Origin: CAYFZR01 sp046760505 [NCBI: Candidatus Hydrothermarchaeota archaeon]
GTDB lineage: Archaea > CAYFZR01
Length of the DNA: 64,000 bases
Assembly (NCBI GenBank): GCA_046760505.1
Contig: JBHIEG010000011.1
Location: 4,365 to 68,364 of the forward strand
Direction: 5' to 3'
Shown here: piece by piece, positions 9,313 through 17,149 of the stretch
Numbering within the stretch: the stretch's first letter is position 1
How the letters are laid out: every line of letters starts with the position of its first letter
Position numbers and translations under genes: made by a program
The notes under the pieces: model-generated
What the model was told of the DNA's origin: nothing
Database searches by the model: none
Seen by the model: the letters and a program-made list of their open reading frames with translations, nothing else

Positions 9313-10086
9313 TCATAAACCCTTTGTATAAACAATGTTGTATGCCTGTATAGTGTTCTCTTCGGTTATTTCAGAAATTTTTTCAAAGGGTATTTCAAGC
9401 AATTCTGCCACCTTTTTAACTGCTTCTTTTAAAAATACGGGTTCATTTCTCCTTATATTTCTAAAAGGAGACAAACAAGGACTATCTGTTTCTAAAATAA
9501 GATTTTCAAGAGGAATGTTTTTTACCAAGTCCTGATAGTGTCTAACGTAGCAAACCAGAGTTGGTATGGATAAAAAAAATCCTGATTCCGAGATTTCTCT
9601 TGCTGTTTTTTCATCTCCACTAAAGCAATGGAATATAACATTGACATTGGAGTTTTTTACAACATTTAATGCCTCCCTCTCAGATTCTCTTGCATGCACT
9701 ACCAATGGGAGGTTCAATTCTTCAGCAAGATTGAGAAAGTCTGCCAGAACCTTCAACTGCTTTCCTCTACCCTTCTCATCCCTTATCCTATGAAAGTCTG
9801 GTCCGATTTCTCCTATCGCTACTATTTCTTTCTTTAACTCAATTATATGGTTGATATGTTCTTCTAATTCTCTCTCGCCAATATTGGCGGTATGAGCAGG
9901 ATATATTCCAGCAGTTACGTGGATAAAATCCGGATAATCTTTTCTTAATTCTAAAGATTTTAATAACCCTTCAATGGATACTGCTGAAGTTACTATACCA
10001 TTTATCTCTTTTTTAGCCCTCTTGATAACTTCAGTTATGTCTTTGCTGAATTTTGGAGAGTTCAAATGACAGTGAGCGTCCATCAT
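9313..10086 (-). CDS. TatD-family metal-dependent hydrolase/deoxyribonuclease
   Basis: TIM-barrel hydrolase of the TatD family. Metal ligands are visible: MDAHCHL at the N-terminus, GEIGPDFH (glutamate near the middle), LVVHARE, IFHCFSG and LETDSPCLSP (final aspartate). Family members act as metal-dependent DNases or on D-amino-acyl substrates; no specific substrate is implied here. The longest frame starts at 10149, but the barrel normally begins right at the D-x-H-x-H motif, and a GTGAT site lies just before the ATG pair at 10083-10086, so I use 10086. It lies between the PiT transporter and the NYN gene on one strand. Confidence 0.92.
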   Translation of the reverse strand: MMDAHCHLNSPKFSKDITEVIKRAKKEINGIVTSAVSIEGLLKSLELRKDYPDFIHVTAGIYPAHTANIGERELEEHINHIIELKKEIVAIGEIGPDFHRIRDEKGRGKQLKVLADFLNLAEELNLPLVVHARESEREALNVVKNSNVNVIFHCFSGDEKTAREISESGFFLSIPTLVCYVRHYQDLVKNIPLENLILETDSPCLSPFRNIRRNEPVFLKEAVKKVAELLEIPFEKISEITEENTIQAYNIVYTKGL

Positions 10087-10152
10087 AATATCACGCAGGA
10101 CATTAAGATTTCCAGTTTCAACCTTTATTACTTTTATTAGTATAACCACGGA

Positions 10153-11091
10153 TCAACTCATAAATAATATCGAGAAAAACATACCTAGAATAGCAGAAAT
10201 CCCCGGAGTTAGGGCCCACCAGCCGAAAACTCGATATGTTGTTTGAAGATTTATTGTTCCTATGCCTTTTAGAAGCCCAATTCCAAGTACGCTCCCTACA
10301 ACTGCTTGAGTGAGAGATATCGGAATTCCTACCTGCGTGAATACGTGTACAATGAATGCTGAAGAAAACTGTACGACAACAGCCGTAAATGGATCTAAAT
10401 TAACTATATCCCCTCCAACAGTCTTTAAGACTCCAAAACTGAAAAACAATGCCCCTATACCTGTTGATGTGCCTGCAAGAACGTTTGATAAATTTCCTGA
10501 ACTTGTGCTTATCTCCCCCAAAAGTCCAACCGTGTTTGCTCCTAGACTATAGCCCAGATAAGCACCACTTAAAACAAGTAACCATCTAAATATATGGTCC
10601 CATTCAACGAACGTAAGTTTAATTATGATTCTATTTAGAAAATAACAGAGTAAATATGAAAAAACTGCCGTTACAAGAGGAGTTATAAACCACGTAGCTA
10701 TTATAATCGAAAGAAATCCCCATTTGATCGCAGTGCCTAAGACGAATGAAGAACCAACCAAGCCACCCATGATGGTTTGGGATGTGGATATTGGATATCT
10801 TTTTAATGTGGCTAATGAGGCGGGAATCAGTGCAGAAAACAAAGCCAAAAAAACTACAAGGGGATTTATTGCCTCTACGATTTTTAAGGCGCTAGACATT
10901 TTGCTTCCTTCTAGAAAAGCCCCTAAAACTATAAAAAAAGCCACCAGAACTGTACCATACCTTAGGGAAATTGTTCTAGATTCTACTGCTGGAGCTATGC
11001 AGTTCGCTGTATCATTTGCTCCTATGATTAAACCCAGGAAAATTAGGAAAAAAAGATCAATCAAGCCCCATGCCTCACTGCTATCATGCAA
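10153..11091 (-). CDS. PiT-family inorganic phosphate transporter
   Basis: Integral membrane phosphate:cation symporter of 312 residues. The PiT signature GANDTAN occurs near residues 24-30 (LGLIIGANDTANCIAPAV) and its internal duplicate near FAVVVQ/IVNLDPF in the second half. About eight to ten hydrophobic helices are visible, including segments around 45-60, 75-95, 115-140 and 290-310. The gene begins inside the end of the upstream DUF47 gene (31-base overlap), the usual arrangement for PiT transporters and their DUF47/PhoU-like partners. No Pho-box-like operator could be recognised. Confidence 0.93.
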   Translation of the reverse strand: MHDSSEAWGLIDLFFLIFLGLIIGANDTANCIAPAVESRTISLRYGTVLVAFFIVLGAFLEGSKMSSALKIVEAINPLVVFLALFSALIPASLATLKRYPISTSQTIMGGLVGSSFVLGTAIKWGFLSIIIATWFITPLVTAVFSYLLCYFLNRIIIKLTFVEWDHIFRWLLVLSGAYLGYSLGANTVGLLGEISTSSGNLSNVLAGTSTGIGALFFSFGVLKTVGGDIVNLDPFTAVVVQFSSAFIVHVFTQVGIPISLTQAVVGSVLGIGLLKGIGTINLQTTYRVFGWWALTPGISAILGMFFSILFMS

Positions 11092-11771
11092 ATTATGTCT
11101 GAAGCGTCTTCGGCTCTATCTGCCACATCACCTATTAAAGATATGATCTCTCGGAGCTGTATTATAGAAAGAACATCCAATTCTCCCTCTGCATGGAACA
11201 AATACTTTAACGTTTGATGTTCGATTTCATCAGATTCTTCCTCTCTCTGATCGACTTCTCTTGCTTTAATCGCGGCCTTTTTCATATCGGAGTTCAAAAG
11301 ATGTATACTTTCTTTCAAGGTATCTACTGTTTTAACCACAGACCCTGTCAACACCAACAGTTTATCCTTTAGTTCTTGAGATATTTCTACACATTTTTCA
11401 GAGAACACAAGACACATAGAATGAAAACTCTTCTCTCTTAACTGAAACATCTTTACCGCTGCTTCGGCCGCATCTGCTATTTCATCCACCCTCTCAACCA
11501 ATCTATGAAGGTTTTCCCTGCTTACAGGTAAGAAAGCTCCTTCGTGGAGTCTCGATTCAATTTCTCTCCTCAAATCATCGGCTATTTTTTCCTTATTGGA
11601 TACTTCTTCAATCAATTCATTCATTCTATCAAAATCTTCCTCGCAAAAAGCATTAACAACCTTCTTCAATCCATCAACAGTTTCAACGATTAGATCGATG
11701 TGTTTTTCCAGATTTTCAACAACTTCTTTTTCTTCCTTCCTCCCAAAAAATGGCAACATTCTCCAAGCCAT
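11061..11771 (-). CDS. DUF47 (PhoU-like) partner of the PiT transporter
   Basis: A 236-residue, all-helical protein of the DUF47 family, related to PhoU and normally encoded beside PiT transporters, where it is thought to regulate phosphate uptake. The N-terminus MLPFFGRKEEKEV is characteristic; helices with acidic heptads follow (EVSNKEKIADDLRREIE, RVDEIADAAEAAVKMF, REVDQREEESDEIEHQTL, GDVADRAEDASDIIC). The frame opens at ATG 11771; ATG 11759 (MLPFF) is an alternative that matches family starts better. A TATA-like box at 11802-11811 places transcription about ten bases before 11771. It overlaps the transporter gene by 31 bases. Confidence 0.9.
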   Translation of the reverse strand: MAWRMLPFFGRKEEKEVVENLEKHIDLIVETVDGLKKVVNAFCEEDFDRMNELIEEVSNKEKIADDLRREIESRLHEGAFLPVSRENLHRLVERVDEIADAAEAAVKMFQLREKSFHSMCLVFSEKCVEISQELKDKLLVLTGSVVKTVDTLKESIHLLNSDMKKAAIKAREVDQREEESDEIEHQTLKYLFHAEGELDVLSIIQLREIISLIGDVADRAEDASDIICMIAVRHGA

Positions 11772-11801
11772 AGAAATCCCAATAATATCTCCTAAATCTC
11801 C

Positions 11802-11811
11802 TTATATATAA
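11802..11811 (-). promoter_or_regulatory. TATA-like promoter box of the DUF47-PiT operon
   Basis: On the minus strand this reads TATATATAAG. Its centre lies about 35 bases upstream of the DUF47 ATG at 11771, which predicts a transcript with a leader of roughly ten bases. Only position and composition support it. Confidence 0.5.
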
Positions 11812-11813
11812 TT

Positions 11814-12148
11814 ATGATGAAAAAACGAGGTAATCGTTTAAATCATAGTTTCCTACATTTTTCTTGGATAGCTTTTTCTATGAGGGAAAATAACCTTTCA
11901 ATGGAAGAAATTCCTCCAAAAATAGCGAAGAAATTATGTATGCTGAACAAATTTTTAAAGATCTCACACGATTACCCTTTAAACTTAACACCCCTGAGGA
12001 TTGGAAACAATGGCTCGAAAAGGCAGGTTTAATAGATGTTCAAATATATGAAAATAAAGGACACACAAGGGTAAAGGGAATAATTAGAGCATATGATGGT
12101 TTTGGAAAAATCTTTAAATTGATCAAAGAATTTCAATTCGATCATTAG
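11814..12148 (+). pseudogene. Frameshifted remnant of a SAM-dependent methyltransferase (C-terminal part)
   Basis: Two overlapping frames together look like the C-terminal end of a class I methyltransferase. In one frame MEEIPPKIAKK runs up to about 11933. In another, YAEQIFKDLTRLPFKLN then TPEDWKQWLEKAGL and DVQIYENKG runs from about 11939 to the stop at 12148. The W-x2-WLEKAG-[LF]-x-DV pattern is common at the last domain of arsenite- or ubiquinone-type methyltransferases (family knowledge). Reading across a one-base shift near 11933-11938 joins them. The SAM-binding N-terminal half (GxGxG) is absent, so this is a truncated and frameshifted relic, not a working gene. It lies between the DUF47 promoter and the hairpin region. 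Confidence 0.55.
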
Positions 12149-12467
12149 GTAGCATCCACCTTTTATAAAGGTGGATCAAAGGCACCTCCACCACCTTTAA
12201 TAAAGGTGGGCCAAAGGCACTACCTCCTTCGGAGATAGAACATCTCCCATACATTTTGCTTTGCTTTTTTCGAGGTAGATCATTATGCTTTGGTTTTAAT
12301 ATCTTTGTTTTTCCTAATGAGATGTTGAATTCGCGTTAGCGAATTCGACCTAATGATCCCCCTCGACCTTCAAAAAGTCGATCATTTGGTAGCACTTCAC
12401 AGTGCAACATCTCAAATAGAAAATGGCCCCCAGCACCTTTCATAAAGGTGGGACAAAAGTACCTCCT
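12139..12467. repeat. Cluster of repeated hairpins next to RNase P RNA
   Basis: This gene-free stretch is densely folded. Three units share CCACCTTTnATAAAGGTGG followed by nnCAAAGGCACCTCC or close to it: hairpins at 12155-12175 (9-bp stem), 12191-12209 (8 bp) and 12434-12450 (7 bp); the first two units are tandem with a 36-base period. A 15-base direct repeat CGATCATTwGGTAGC occurs at 12139-12153 and 12379-12393. Between them GAGATGTTG (12319-12327) pairs with CAACATCTC (12405-12413) around an inner perfect hairpin (stems 12327-12334 and 12339-12346), a 10-base stem with one mismatch (12349-12358 with 12380-12389) and CACTTCACAGTG. The result is a branched, cloverleaf-like fold. Its nature (mobile palindromic repeat, structured RNA or processing site) is unknown. 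Confidence 0.75.
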
Positions 12468-12484
12468 CAACCTTTCAGAAGGTC

Positions 12485-12812
12485 GTGGTGGGTAGGCTAT
12501 AGTCCATCTTCTGTAATTTCGGTGGCATTCGGCTAAGCGGACTACCTTCGCCTCAGACCAACAACTCATCGGCGACATTTGTCCTTGCACCCTACGGGGG
12601 GCTCGTCTCACCGGTCCCATTGATGTCGTCACCAAGTTAACTCGGAGACGATTGCTCGTCTCCTTCGTTGGATCATACCCATGAATCAATGGACGTGTCG
12701 TTTCTGCACCCTAACCCAGCCTTTCGACTACCTCTTCATAGAGGCGTAGTGTTGGTCAGGTGGATGGAACTTCCTCCGGAGTACCCGGGGAGCCACCAGC
12801 CTACCCACCATC
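12485..12812 (-). ncRNA. rnpB: RNase P RNA (archaeal type)
   Basis: The catalytic RNA of RNase P, which trims tRNA 5' leaders, reads on the minus strand. The 5' end GGTGGGTAGGCT (about 12809-12798) pairs with the 3' end AGCCTACCCACC (12498-12487), closing the molecule. Conserved region I appears as GGAGGAAGTTCCATCCACC (12779-12761). The P4 partner and conserved region V appear as ACAGAAGATGGACTATAG near 12516-12499. CAGAAACGACACGTCC and GGTGAGACGAGCCC lie between. The length of about 325 bases fits archaeal RNase P RNA. It is much richer in GC than nearby genes. Exact ends are set by the P1 helix and may shift by a few bases. A TATA-like box lies about 23 bases upstream. Confidence 0.93.
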
Positions 12813-12830
12813 TTTTACTATAGAGTTATT

Positions 12831-12838
12831 GATATAAG
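12831..12838 (-). promoter_or_regulatory. rnpB: TATA-like promoter box of RNase P RNA
   Basis: The minus strand reads CTTATATC here. The centre lies about 23 bases before the predicted 5' end of the RNA near 12812, which is the normal archaeal TATA-to-start distance. Confidence 0.55.
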
Positions 12839-12849
12839 AACTTTAAAGT

Positions 12850-13851
12850 TTAAGTGACTATGTTTAACTCTCTTCCACAAAACTTACAATTCTTATCTTC
12901 TATGTTTTCTTTTCCTATGCTAAATCCATGCCTTTCAATCAAAAGATTTTTGCAGTTGGGACAGTATGTATTCTCTCCGGGATGCCCTGGAACATTTCCC
13001 AAATAAACATATGAGAGACCCATCTCAATAGCCTTTTCTCTGAGAGTTTCTAAGGTTTTCACTGGAGTGGGTGGTATTCTATTCATTTTGTAGTGGGGAT
13101 GAAATCTCGTCACGTGCAAAGGAACTTCTTCACTCAATTCTTTCAGGATCCATTCGATTAACTGTTTAAAATCCTCTATAGAATCGTTATATCCTGGAAT
13201 AACGAGATTGGTTATTTCTACATGTATATTATTCTCAAACATAAATTTTGTAGCATTTAATACTTCTTCCCACCTTGGTATACCTGCTACCGTTTTATAA
13301 AATTTATCAGAAAATCCTTTTATGTCTACGTTGGCAGCATCTAACACCGGAGCAATCTTTTCTAGAGGATCTAAACAAATATATCCGTTTGTGACGTATA
13401 CTGTATAGAAATCTTCTTTTTTTGCTATTTTTGCTGTTTCATAGGTATACTCAAACCATATAGTGGGTTCATTGTACGTCCATGCAATTCCTTGGCATCC
13501 ATATGCTGGAATCATTTCAACTGCTTTCTCAGGACTTATTTCGTGTAAGCGGATATCTTCAAATTTACACTGACTTATTGTCCAGTTCTGGCAATGCTTA
13601 CACCTGAAATTACATCCTACGGTTCCAAAGGATAAAACATATGATTTCGGATAAAAATGGAACAATGGCTTCTTTTCTATAGGGTCAGGATGTACGGAAG
13701 ATACTTTTCCGTATATTAGGCTGTTGAGGACTCCATCATTGTTTTCTCTAACTCCACAGAAACCTCTTTTTCCCGATGCTATCTTGCATCTCCAAGGGCA
13801 GAGAAAGCATCTTACCTTAGAGTTTTCTGTTAAATAGAACATTGCCTCCAT
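12850..13851 (-). CDS. amrS: AmmeMemoRadiSam-system radical SAM enzyme AmrS
   Basis: The 333-residue protein begins with a cysteine-rich lead (CFLCPWRC, then RGFCGVREN) that is diagnostic of the AmrS family. The radical SAM cluster motif CxxxCxxC follows at C80, C84 and C87 (GCNFRCKHCQNW). Then come YNEPTIW, VDIKGF and RFHPHYKM, and a C-terminal zinc-like pair (CPNC, CKFC). AmrS works with AMMECR1- and MEMO-domain proteins in an incompletely understood system; neither partner is in this window. It follows ThiL on the same strand after about 36 bases. A diverged paralogue lies at 55114-56103. Confidence 0.92.
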   Translation of the reverse strand: MEAMFYLTENSKVRCFLCPWRCKIASGKRGFCGVRENNDGVLNSLIYGKVSSVHPDPIEKKPLFHFYPKSYVLSFGTVGCNFRCKHCQNWTISQCKFEDIRLHEISPEKAVEMIPAYGCQGIAWTYNEPTIWFEYTYETAKIAKKEDFYTVYVTNGYICLDPLEKIAPVLDAANVDIKGFSDKFYKTVAGIPRWEEVLNATKFMFENNIHVEITNLVIPGYNDSIEDFKQLIEWILKELSEEVPLHVTRFHPHYKMNRIPPTPVKTLETLREKAIEMGLSYVYLGNVPGHPGENTYCPNCKNLLIERHGFSIGKENIEDKNCKFCGRELNIVT

Positions 13852-13887
13852 GAAATTTCATTGAGGTTATAGGTATAAAAATATGTC

Positions 13888-14850
13888 TTATTTATCAAAA
13901 AAATGCTCAAAACCTCTTGGAACTATTTCTTTGCCATCTAACAGTATTTTTTCATCTGCTACTGCTTTACCGATAACAGTTGCATTACAGGAAGATGATA
14001 TCAGTTCCAAAACCTTTTCAGTGTTCTCCTCGGGTACAGTAAATAATAATTCAAAATCCCCTCCTGTATTCACTACCAGATCTCTCCAATCGATATTGAT
14101 TTCCTCCGAAATAACCTTAACATCCTTTGTTACAGGTAATTTATCGGAGTAGATCTCAAATCCGCATCTGTTTATGTCCATCATTTCTTTAAGCGCAAAA
14201 CTCAAGCTATCGCTCAAATCTATACATCCGCGGGCAAGTTTTGACTTTGCTATCCTTATCCCTTCCTCTATCCTAGGTGTGGGTTCTAAAAGCCTCTTGA
14301 TGAGGTGATCGTATCCTGATATTCCTCTTAAAAGAATCTCCAATCCTGCTCCAGCTCCTCCTATCTCTCCTGTAACTATGAGATTATCACCAGGAATGGC
14401 TTTTCTTAAAAGAATCTCTTCTTTGGTTGTAACCCCTATCGCAGTACCGGTCAAGGTTAGTTCATCAGACTCAGAGATATCTCCTCCCAGCACCGGGGCA
14501 CTAAACTTTTTACAAGCATGCTCTATCCCGGTACAAATTTTTTGAATGTACTCCAACTCGGTTTCTTTAGGAATTCCCATTGCAATGAGAATTCCTCTTG
14601 GAACAGCTCCCATAGCAGCAATATCGCTTAAAGTGATGGCGACTAAGCTCAATCCTATTTGAAAGGGGGTCATTTCTCTAGGAATATCGGTTTTTTTAGT
14701 TATAAGATCGGTAGTTATAACCAATAACTCTTCTCCTATCTTTATAGCTGAAGAATCATCCCCTATGCCCACTTCTACCCATTCTGCCTTAGAAAATTGG
14801 CTTGATATTATTTCTATTAGTCTTTTCTCACCGATCTCAGAGACACGCAT
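13888..14850 (-). CDS. thiL: Thiamine-monophosphate kinase
   Basis: ThiL phosphorylates thiamine monophosphate to the active coenzyme thiamine diphosphate. The 320-residue protein shows the AIR-synthase/PurM-type fold with the metal-nucleotide motif VGIGDDSSAI near residues 23-32, VITTDLITKKTDIPREM, LSDIAAMGAVPRGILIAMGIP, GGDISESDELTLTGTAIG and a C-terminal GGDFELLFTVP. Length is normal. A TATA-like box at 14871-14880 lies 24 bases from the ATG, so the transcript is probably leaderless. It diverges from cgi121 and runs towards amrS. Confidence 0.94.
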   Translation of the reverse strand: MRVSEIGEKRLIEIISSQFSKAEWVEVGIGDDSSAIKIGEELLVITTDLITKKTDIPREMTPFQIGLSLVAITLSDIAAMGAVPRGILIAMGIPKETELEYIQKICTGIEHACKKFSAPVLGGDISESDELTLTGTAIGVTTKEEILLRKAIPGDNLIVTGEIGGAGAGLEILLRGISGYDHLIKRLLEPTPRIEEGIRIAKSKLARGCIDLSDSLSFALKEMMDINRCGFEIYSDKLPVTKDVKVISEEINIDWRDLVVNTGGDFELLFTVPEENTEKVLELISSSCNATVIGKAVADEKILLDGKEIVPRGFEHFFDK

Positions 14851-14870
14851 AAACTAAAATTCAGTCCTTC

Positions 14871-14880
14871 ATATAAAAAA
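14871..14880 (-). promoter_or_regulatory. thiL: TATA-like promoter box of thiL (leaderless)
   Basis: The minus strand reads TTTTTTATAT. The centre is about 24 bases upstream of the thiL ATG at 14850, the spacing expected for a transcript that begins at the start codon. Confidence 0.5.
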
Positions 14881-14932
14881 TAATATCATGAGAAAAAGAG
14901 TTAAGATAAATAAGAATTTGGACTGATCCGAG

Positions 14933-15397
14933 ATGAGGGTTTACTTCAAAAAAATACCATTGTCAGAATCGAGGGAATTAGTAGATATGGGCATAACTCT
15001 AATAGATGCAAACACAGTTCTAGATCCCCTACAGGTAGAATTTGCTATAGAGCACGCAAAGAGAGCATTCGATGAAAAAAGGAATATTTCCAGATCTCTT
15101 TCTTTGGAAATACTAATTAGATTTTCAGGAACAAGACAGATAGAGAAGGCGATCCAGAACTTTGGAGTAAAAGACGAAGAAGTCTGTATAATATCAGATA
15201 ATGAGGATAACGAGAAACTGATAGAAAAATATCCAGATTTTGATTTAAAAATAACAGAGGAAAAACTGATTAAAATTCTAAAATTGTATGAAATACCATT
15301 AAAAGAAGTATTAATGCTAGGAAAAAACTTTGAATCAAGAAAAAAAGTAGCATTAAAGCTCATATTAGAAAAGATTTCTTTACTTACGTTTGAATAG
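14933..15397 (+). CDS. cgi121: KEOPS complex subunit Cgi121
   Basis: The 154-residue protein matches Cgi121, the tRNA-recruiting subunit of the KEOPS complex that makes the t6A modification at position 37 of ANN-decoding tRNAs. Supporting segments are the helix VEFAIEHAKRAF, the core strand LEILIRFSGTRQIEKAIQNFGVKD seen in shorter pieces (LIRFSGTRQI, AIQNFGVKD), and the C-terminal helix KKVALKLILEKISLLTFE. The other KEOPS subunits (Kae1, Bud32, Pcc1) are not nearby. It is transcribed away from thiL through an 82-base intergenic region. Confidence 0.85.
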   Translation: MRVYFKKIPLSESRELVDMGITLIDANTVLDPLQVEFAIEHAKRAFDEKRNISRSLSLEILIRFSGTRQIEKAIQNFGVKDEEVCIISDNEDNEKLIEKYPDFDLKITEEKLIKILKLYEIPLKEVLMLGKNFESRKKVALKLILEKISLLTFE

Positions 15398-15436
15398 AGT
15401 ATAAACCCTCCTCAAGATAATTTTTTACTCCAAATC

Positions 15437-15446
15437 CTTTATATAA
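15437..15446 (+). promoter_or_regulatory. TATA-like promoter box of the Fe-S membrane protein (leaderless)
   Basis: CTTTATATAA here lies 27 bases upstream of the ATG at 15469, so transcription probably begins at the start codon. No Shine-Dalgarno site is present, in agreement. Confidence 0.55.
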
Positions 15447-15468
15447 CAAAAAGTTTGAACTCCAATTT

Positions 15469-16290
15469 ATGCGTTTAAAAAACCTTAGGTTTTTCTCGCA
15501 GTTTGTATTTTTCATATTATCTCACCTAGGTTATTTTTTTGGGATGACGATCATAATCTATCCGTACCTTAATTGTTACGCAAGTGAATTGCTCTGGGGA
15601 GCAGACGCGATATGTCCTATCGGTATATTTCAAAACTCGGTTATAAACAATCTAATTCCATTTTATTTAATTGGTTTCACGATAGTTGTTGGAGTATTTT
15701 TCGGAAGAACATTCTGCGGTTGGGCATGCCCGATTGGATTTGTTCAAGATATTATCACAAAAATTAAGGAAAAAGGTCTTTCAAATGTAAATCCCGGAAA
15801 AAAAATTTCCATGCGAGAAGAATTACACAGAAAAATGATTCATGTTAAATTTTTACTACTGTTTTTAACGATTATTGTTGCCTACATATTCAGGGATACC
15901 ATATTCTGTAAAATCTGTCCTGCTGCAACTTTTGAGGCTGCAATACCTCACAAAATAACATACGGAACCGAATGGACGATGATAATAGTTACAAGAACGG
16001 TTGTTCTGATTTCATTGATTGGAGCGGTAATATTGATATCTAGATTTTGGTGCAGGTATCTCTGCCCATTCGGAGCAATGATAGCCCCGTTCAATAGGCT
16101 AGCTTATCTGCAAATCTATTTTGATTCCGAGAAATGCAATGAATGCGGGGTATGTCTCGAGGATTGTCCAATGAACATAAAGTTTCTTGAAGACAAACCA
16201 AAATATTTATATGACTTTGAGTGCATCAGATGCGGCATCTGTGTGGATGCCTGTAGGAAAGGAGCAATTAAGTTTGTCACCAAGACATAA
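15469..16290 (+). CDS. Membrane 4Fe-4S protein, NapH/CcoG-like
   Basis: The 273-residue protein has about five hydrophobic helices (roughly residues 10-30, 62-80, 124-140, 165-185) and several cysteine motifs on the cytoplasmic side: FCGWACPIG (C83, C87), ICPAA and WCRYLCPFG, then two C-terminal ferredoxin motifs, CNECGVCLEDCP and CIRCGICVDACR, for two [4Fe-4S] clusters. This is the polyferredoxin-like NapH/MauN/CcoG architecture that moves electrons across or along the membrane. The redox partner is not encoded nearby, so the pathway is unknown. The gene stands alone with its own leaderless promoter. Confidence 0.88.
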   Translation: MRLKNLRFFSQFVFFILSHLGYFFGMTIIIYPYLNCYASELLWGADAICPIGIFQNSVINNLIPFYLIGFTIVVGVFFGRTFCGWACPIGFVQDIITKIKEKGLSNVNPGKKISMREELHRKMIHVKFLLLFLTIIVAYIFRDTIFCKICPAATFEAAIPHKITYGTEWTMIIVTRTVVLISLIGAVILISRFWCRYLCPFGAMIAPFNRLAYLQIYFDSEKCNECGVCLEDCPMNIKFLEDKPKYLYDFECIRCGICVDACRKGAIKFVTKT

Positions 16291-16363
16291 TTATACCAGA
16301 AATAAACATTTTTGTATACGGAAATCTTAATAAGTCGAGAGTGGTTCATTAATCTGGGGATAT

Positions 16364-17149
16364 ATGATGACTGCGATGGAAGAAGAAATAATGATGAACC
16401 TCCCAAAAGGAATTCCATATAAAGTGGATCTGAGTACAAAGGATCAGAGGTTGACTGAGATTTTCGGGGAACTTAGCAGGTTAAAGCACAACGGCTGCAT
16501 GAGAATATACGCTGATAAGGAAAAAAAGTCATTGTTAAGCGAATTATTATTTGAAGACGGTAATATAGTGGCTGCAGTATTGAAAAAGCCGAAAAGCGAG
16601 ACATATATTACAAGAGACCAAGCATTGGAGTTACTGGAGGAGATCTATCCTGATATTGACGGTGTAATGGATATATATTTACTTAGGTCCTCTCAAGTAA
16701 AAGAAGGTCTCAGGCTAAACGCGAAGTACGCTGTGATAGAGTATGCACCGGAGATCCCTAAGGTGGAGCCTGTAGCGATAGAAGAAAAATATCTCCCCCT
16801 GCGAAAGATCATTAAGTTTTTCACGTACTTCTTTACAACCTTGGGTATAGTCATGCTAATATTCTCAACATTTGGTTTCCCCACGGTGGACATAGGAATA
16901 ACGCTTATCATAACGGGATTTCTGTATACCTTAGCATTGGGCTGGATAAAGGAACTGGTCCTTGTAGATAAGTTCATAAGCTTTATTGTCATACTGCTAG
17001 CTTTTTTAGGTGCCTTCTACGTGATGACTCCGTTGCTCGCATTCTTAAACGTTACAGTAAAATATGGTTTCCAAAATGGAGTCATATTCCTGAGTTGTTC
17101 TTTCCTGTTTATGGTCTCATATAAAGTTTTAGAAAGGGCAAAGACATGA
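16364..17149 (+). CDS. DUF2226-like membrane protein
   Basis: The first half (about residues 1-125) is soluble and reads LPKGIPYKVDLSTKDQRLTEI, LSRLKHNGCMRIYADKE and LLFEDGNIVAAVLKK; the motif 'gene product raised as FEDGNIVAA' is typical of archaeal DUF2226/DUF4388-like sensors of unknown role. Four hydrophobic helices follow (about 148-168, 172-190, 200-222, 232-252), so the domain is membrane-anchored. The next gene encodes a related soluble protein and the two overlap by ATGA (17146-17149), so they are translated together. Several in-frame ATGs lie at the start (16364, 16367, 16376); GGGGAT precedes the first closely. Confidence 0.65.
   Translation: MMTAMEEEIMMNLPKGIPYKVDLSTKDQRLTEIFGELSRLKHNGCMRIYADKEKKSLLSELLFEDGNIVAAVLKKPKSETYITRDQALELLEEIYPDIDGVMDIYLLRSSQVKEGLRLNAKYAVIEYAPEIPKVEPVAIEEKYLPLRKIIKFFTYFFTTLGIVMLIFSTFGFPTVDIGITLIITGFLYTLALGWIKELVLVDKFISFIVILLAFLGAFYVMTPLLAFLNVTVKYGFQNGVIFLSCSFLFMVSYKVLERAKT

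Noticed and set aside
12155-12209. Hairpins read as transcription terminators of the methyltransferase remnant
   Set aside because: Archaeal terminators are mainly T-tracts; these hairpins lack one and are repeated in a pattern unlike terminators.
12139-12467. Possible CRISPR array
   Set aside because: Only three hairpin units, unequal spacing, no spacers of constant length and no cas genes.
12336-12689. Minus-strand reading frame of 117 codons
   Set aside because: It lies across the RNase P RNA and the hairpin cluster; its product has no protein-like pattern.
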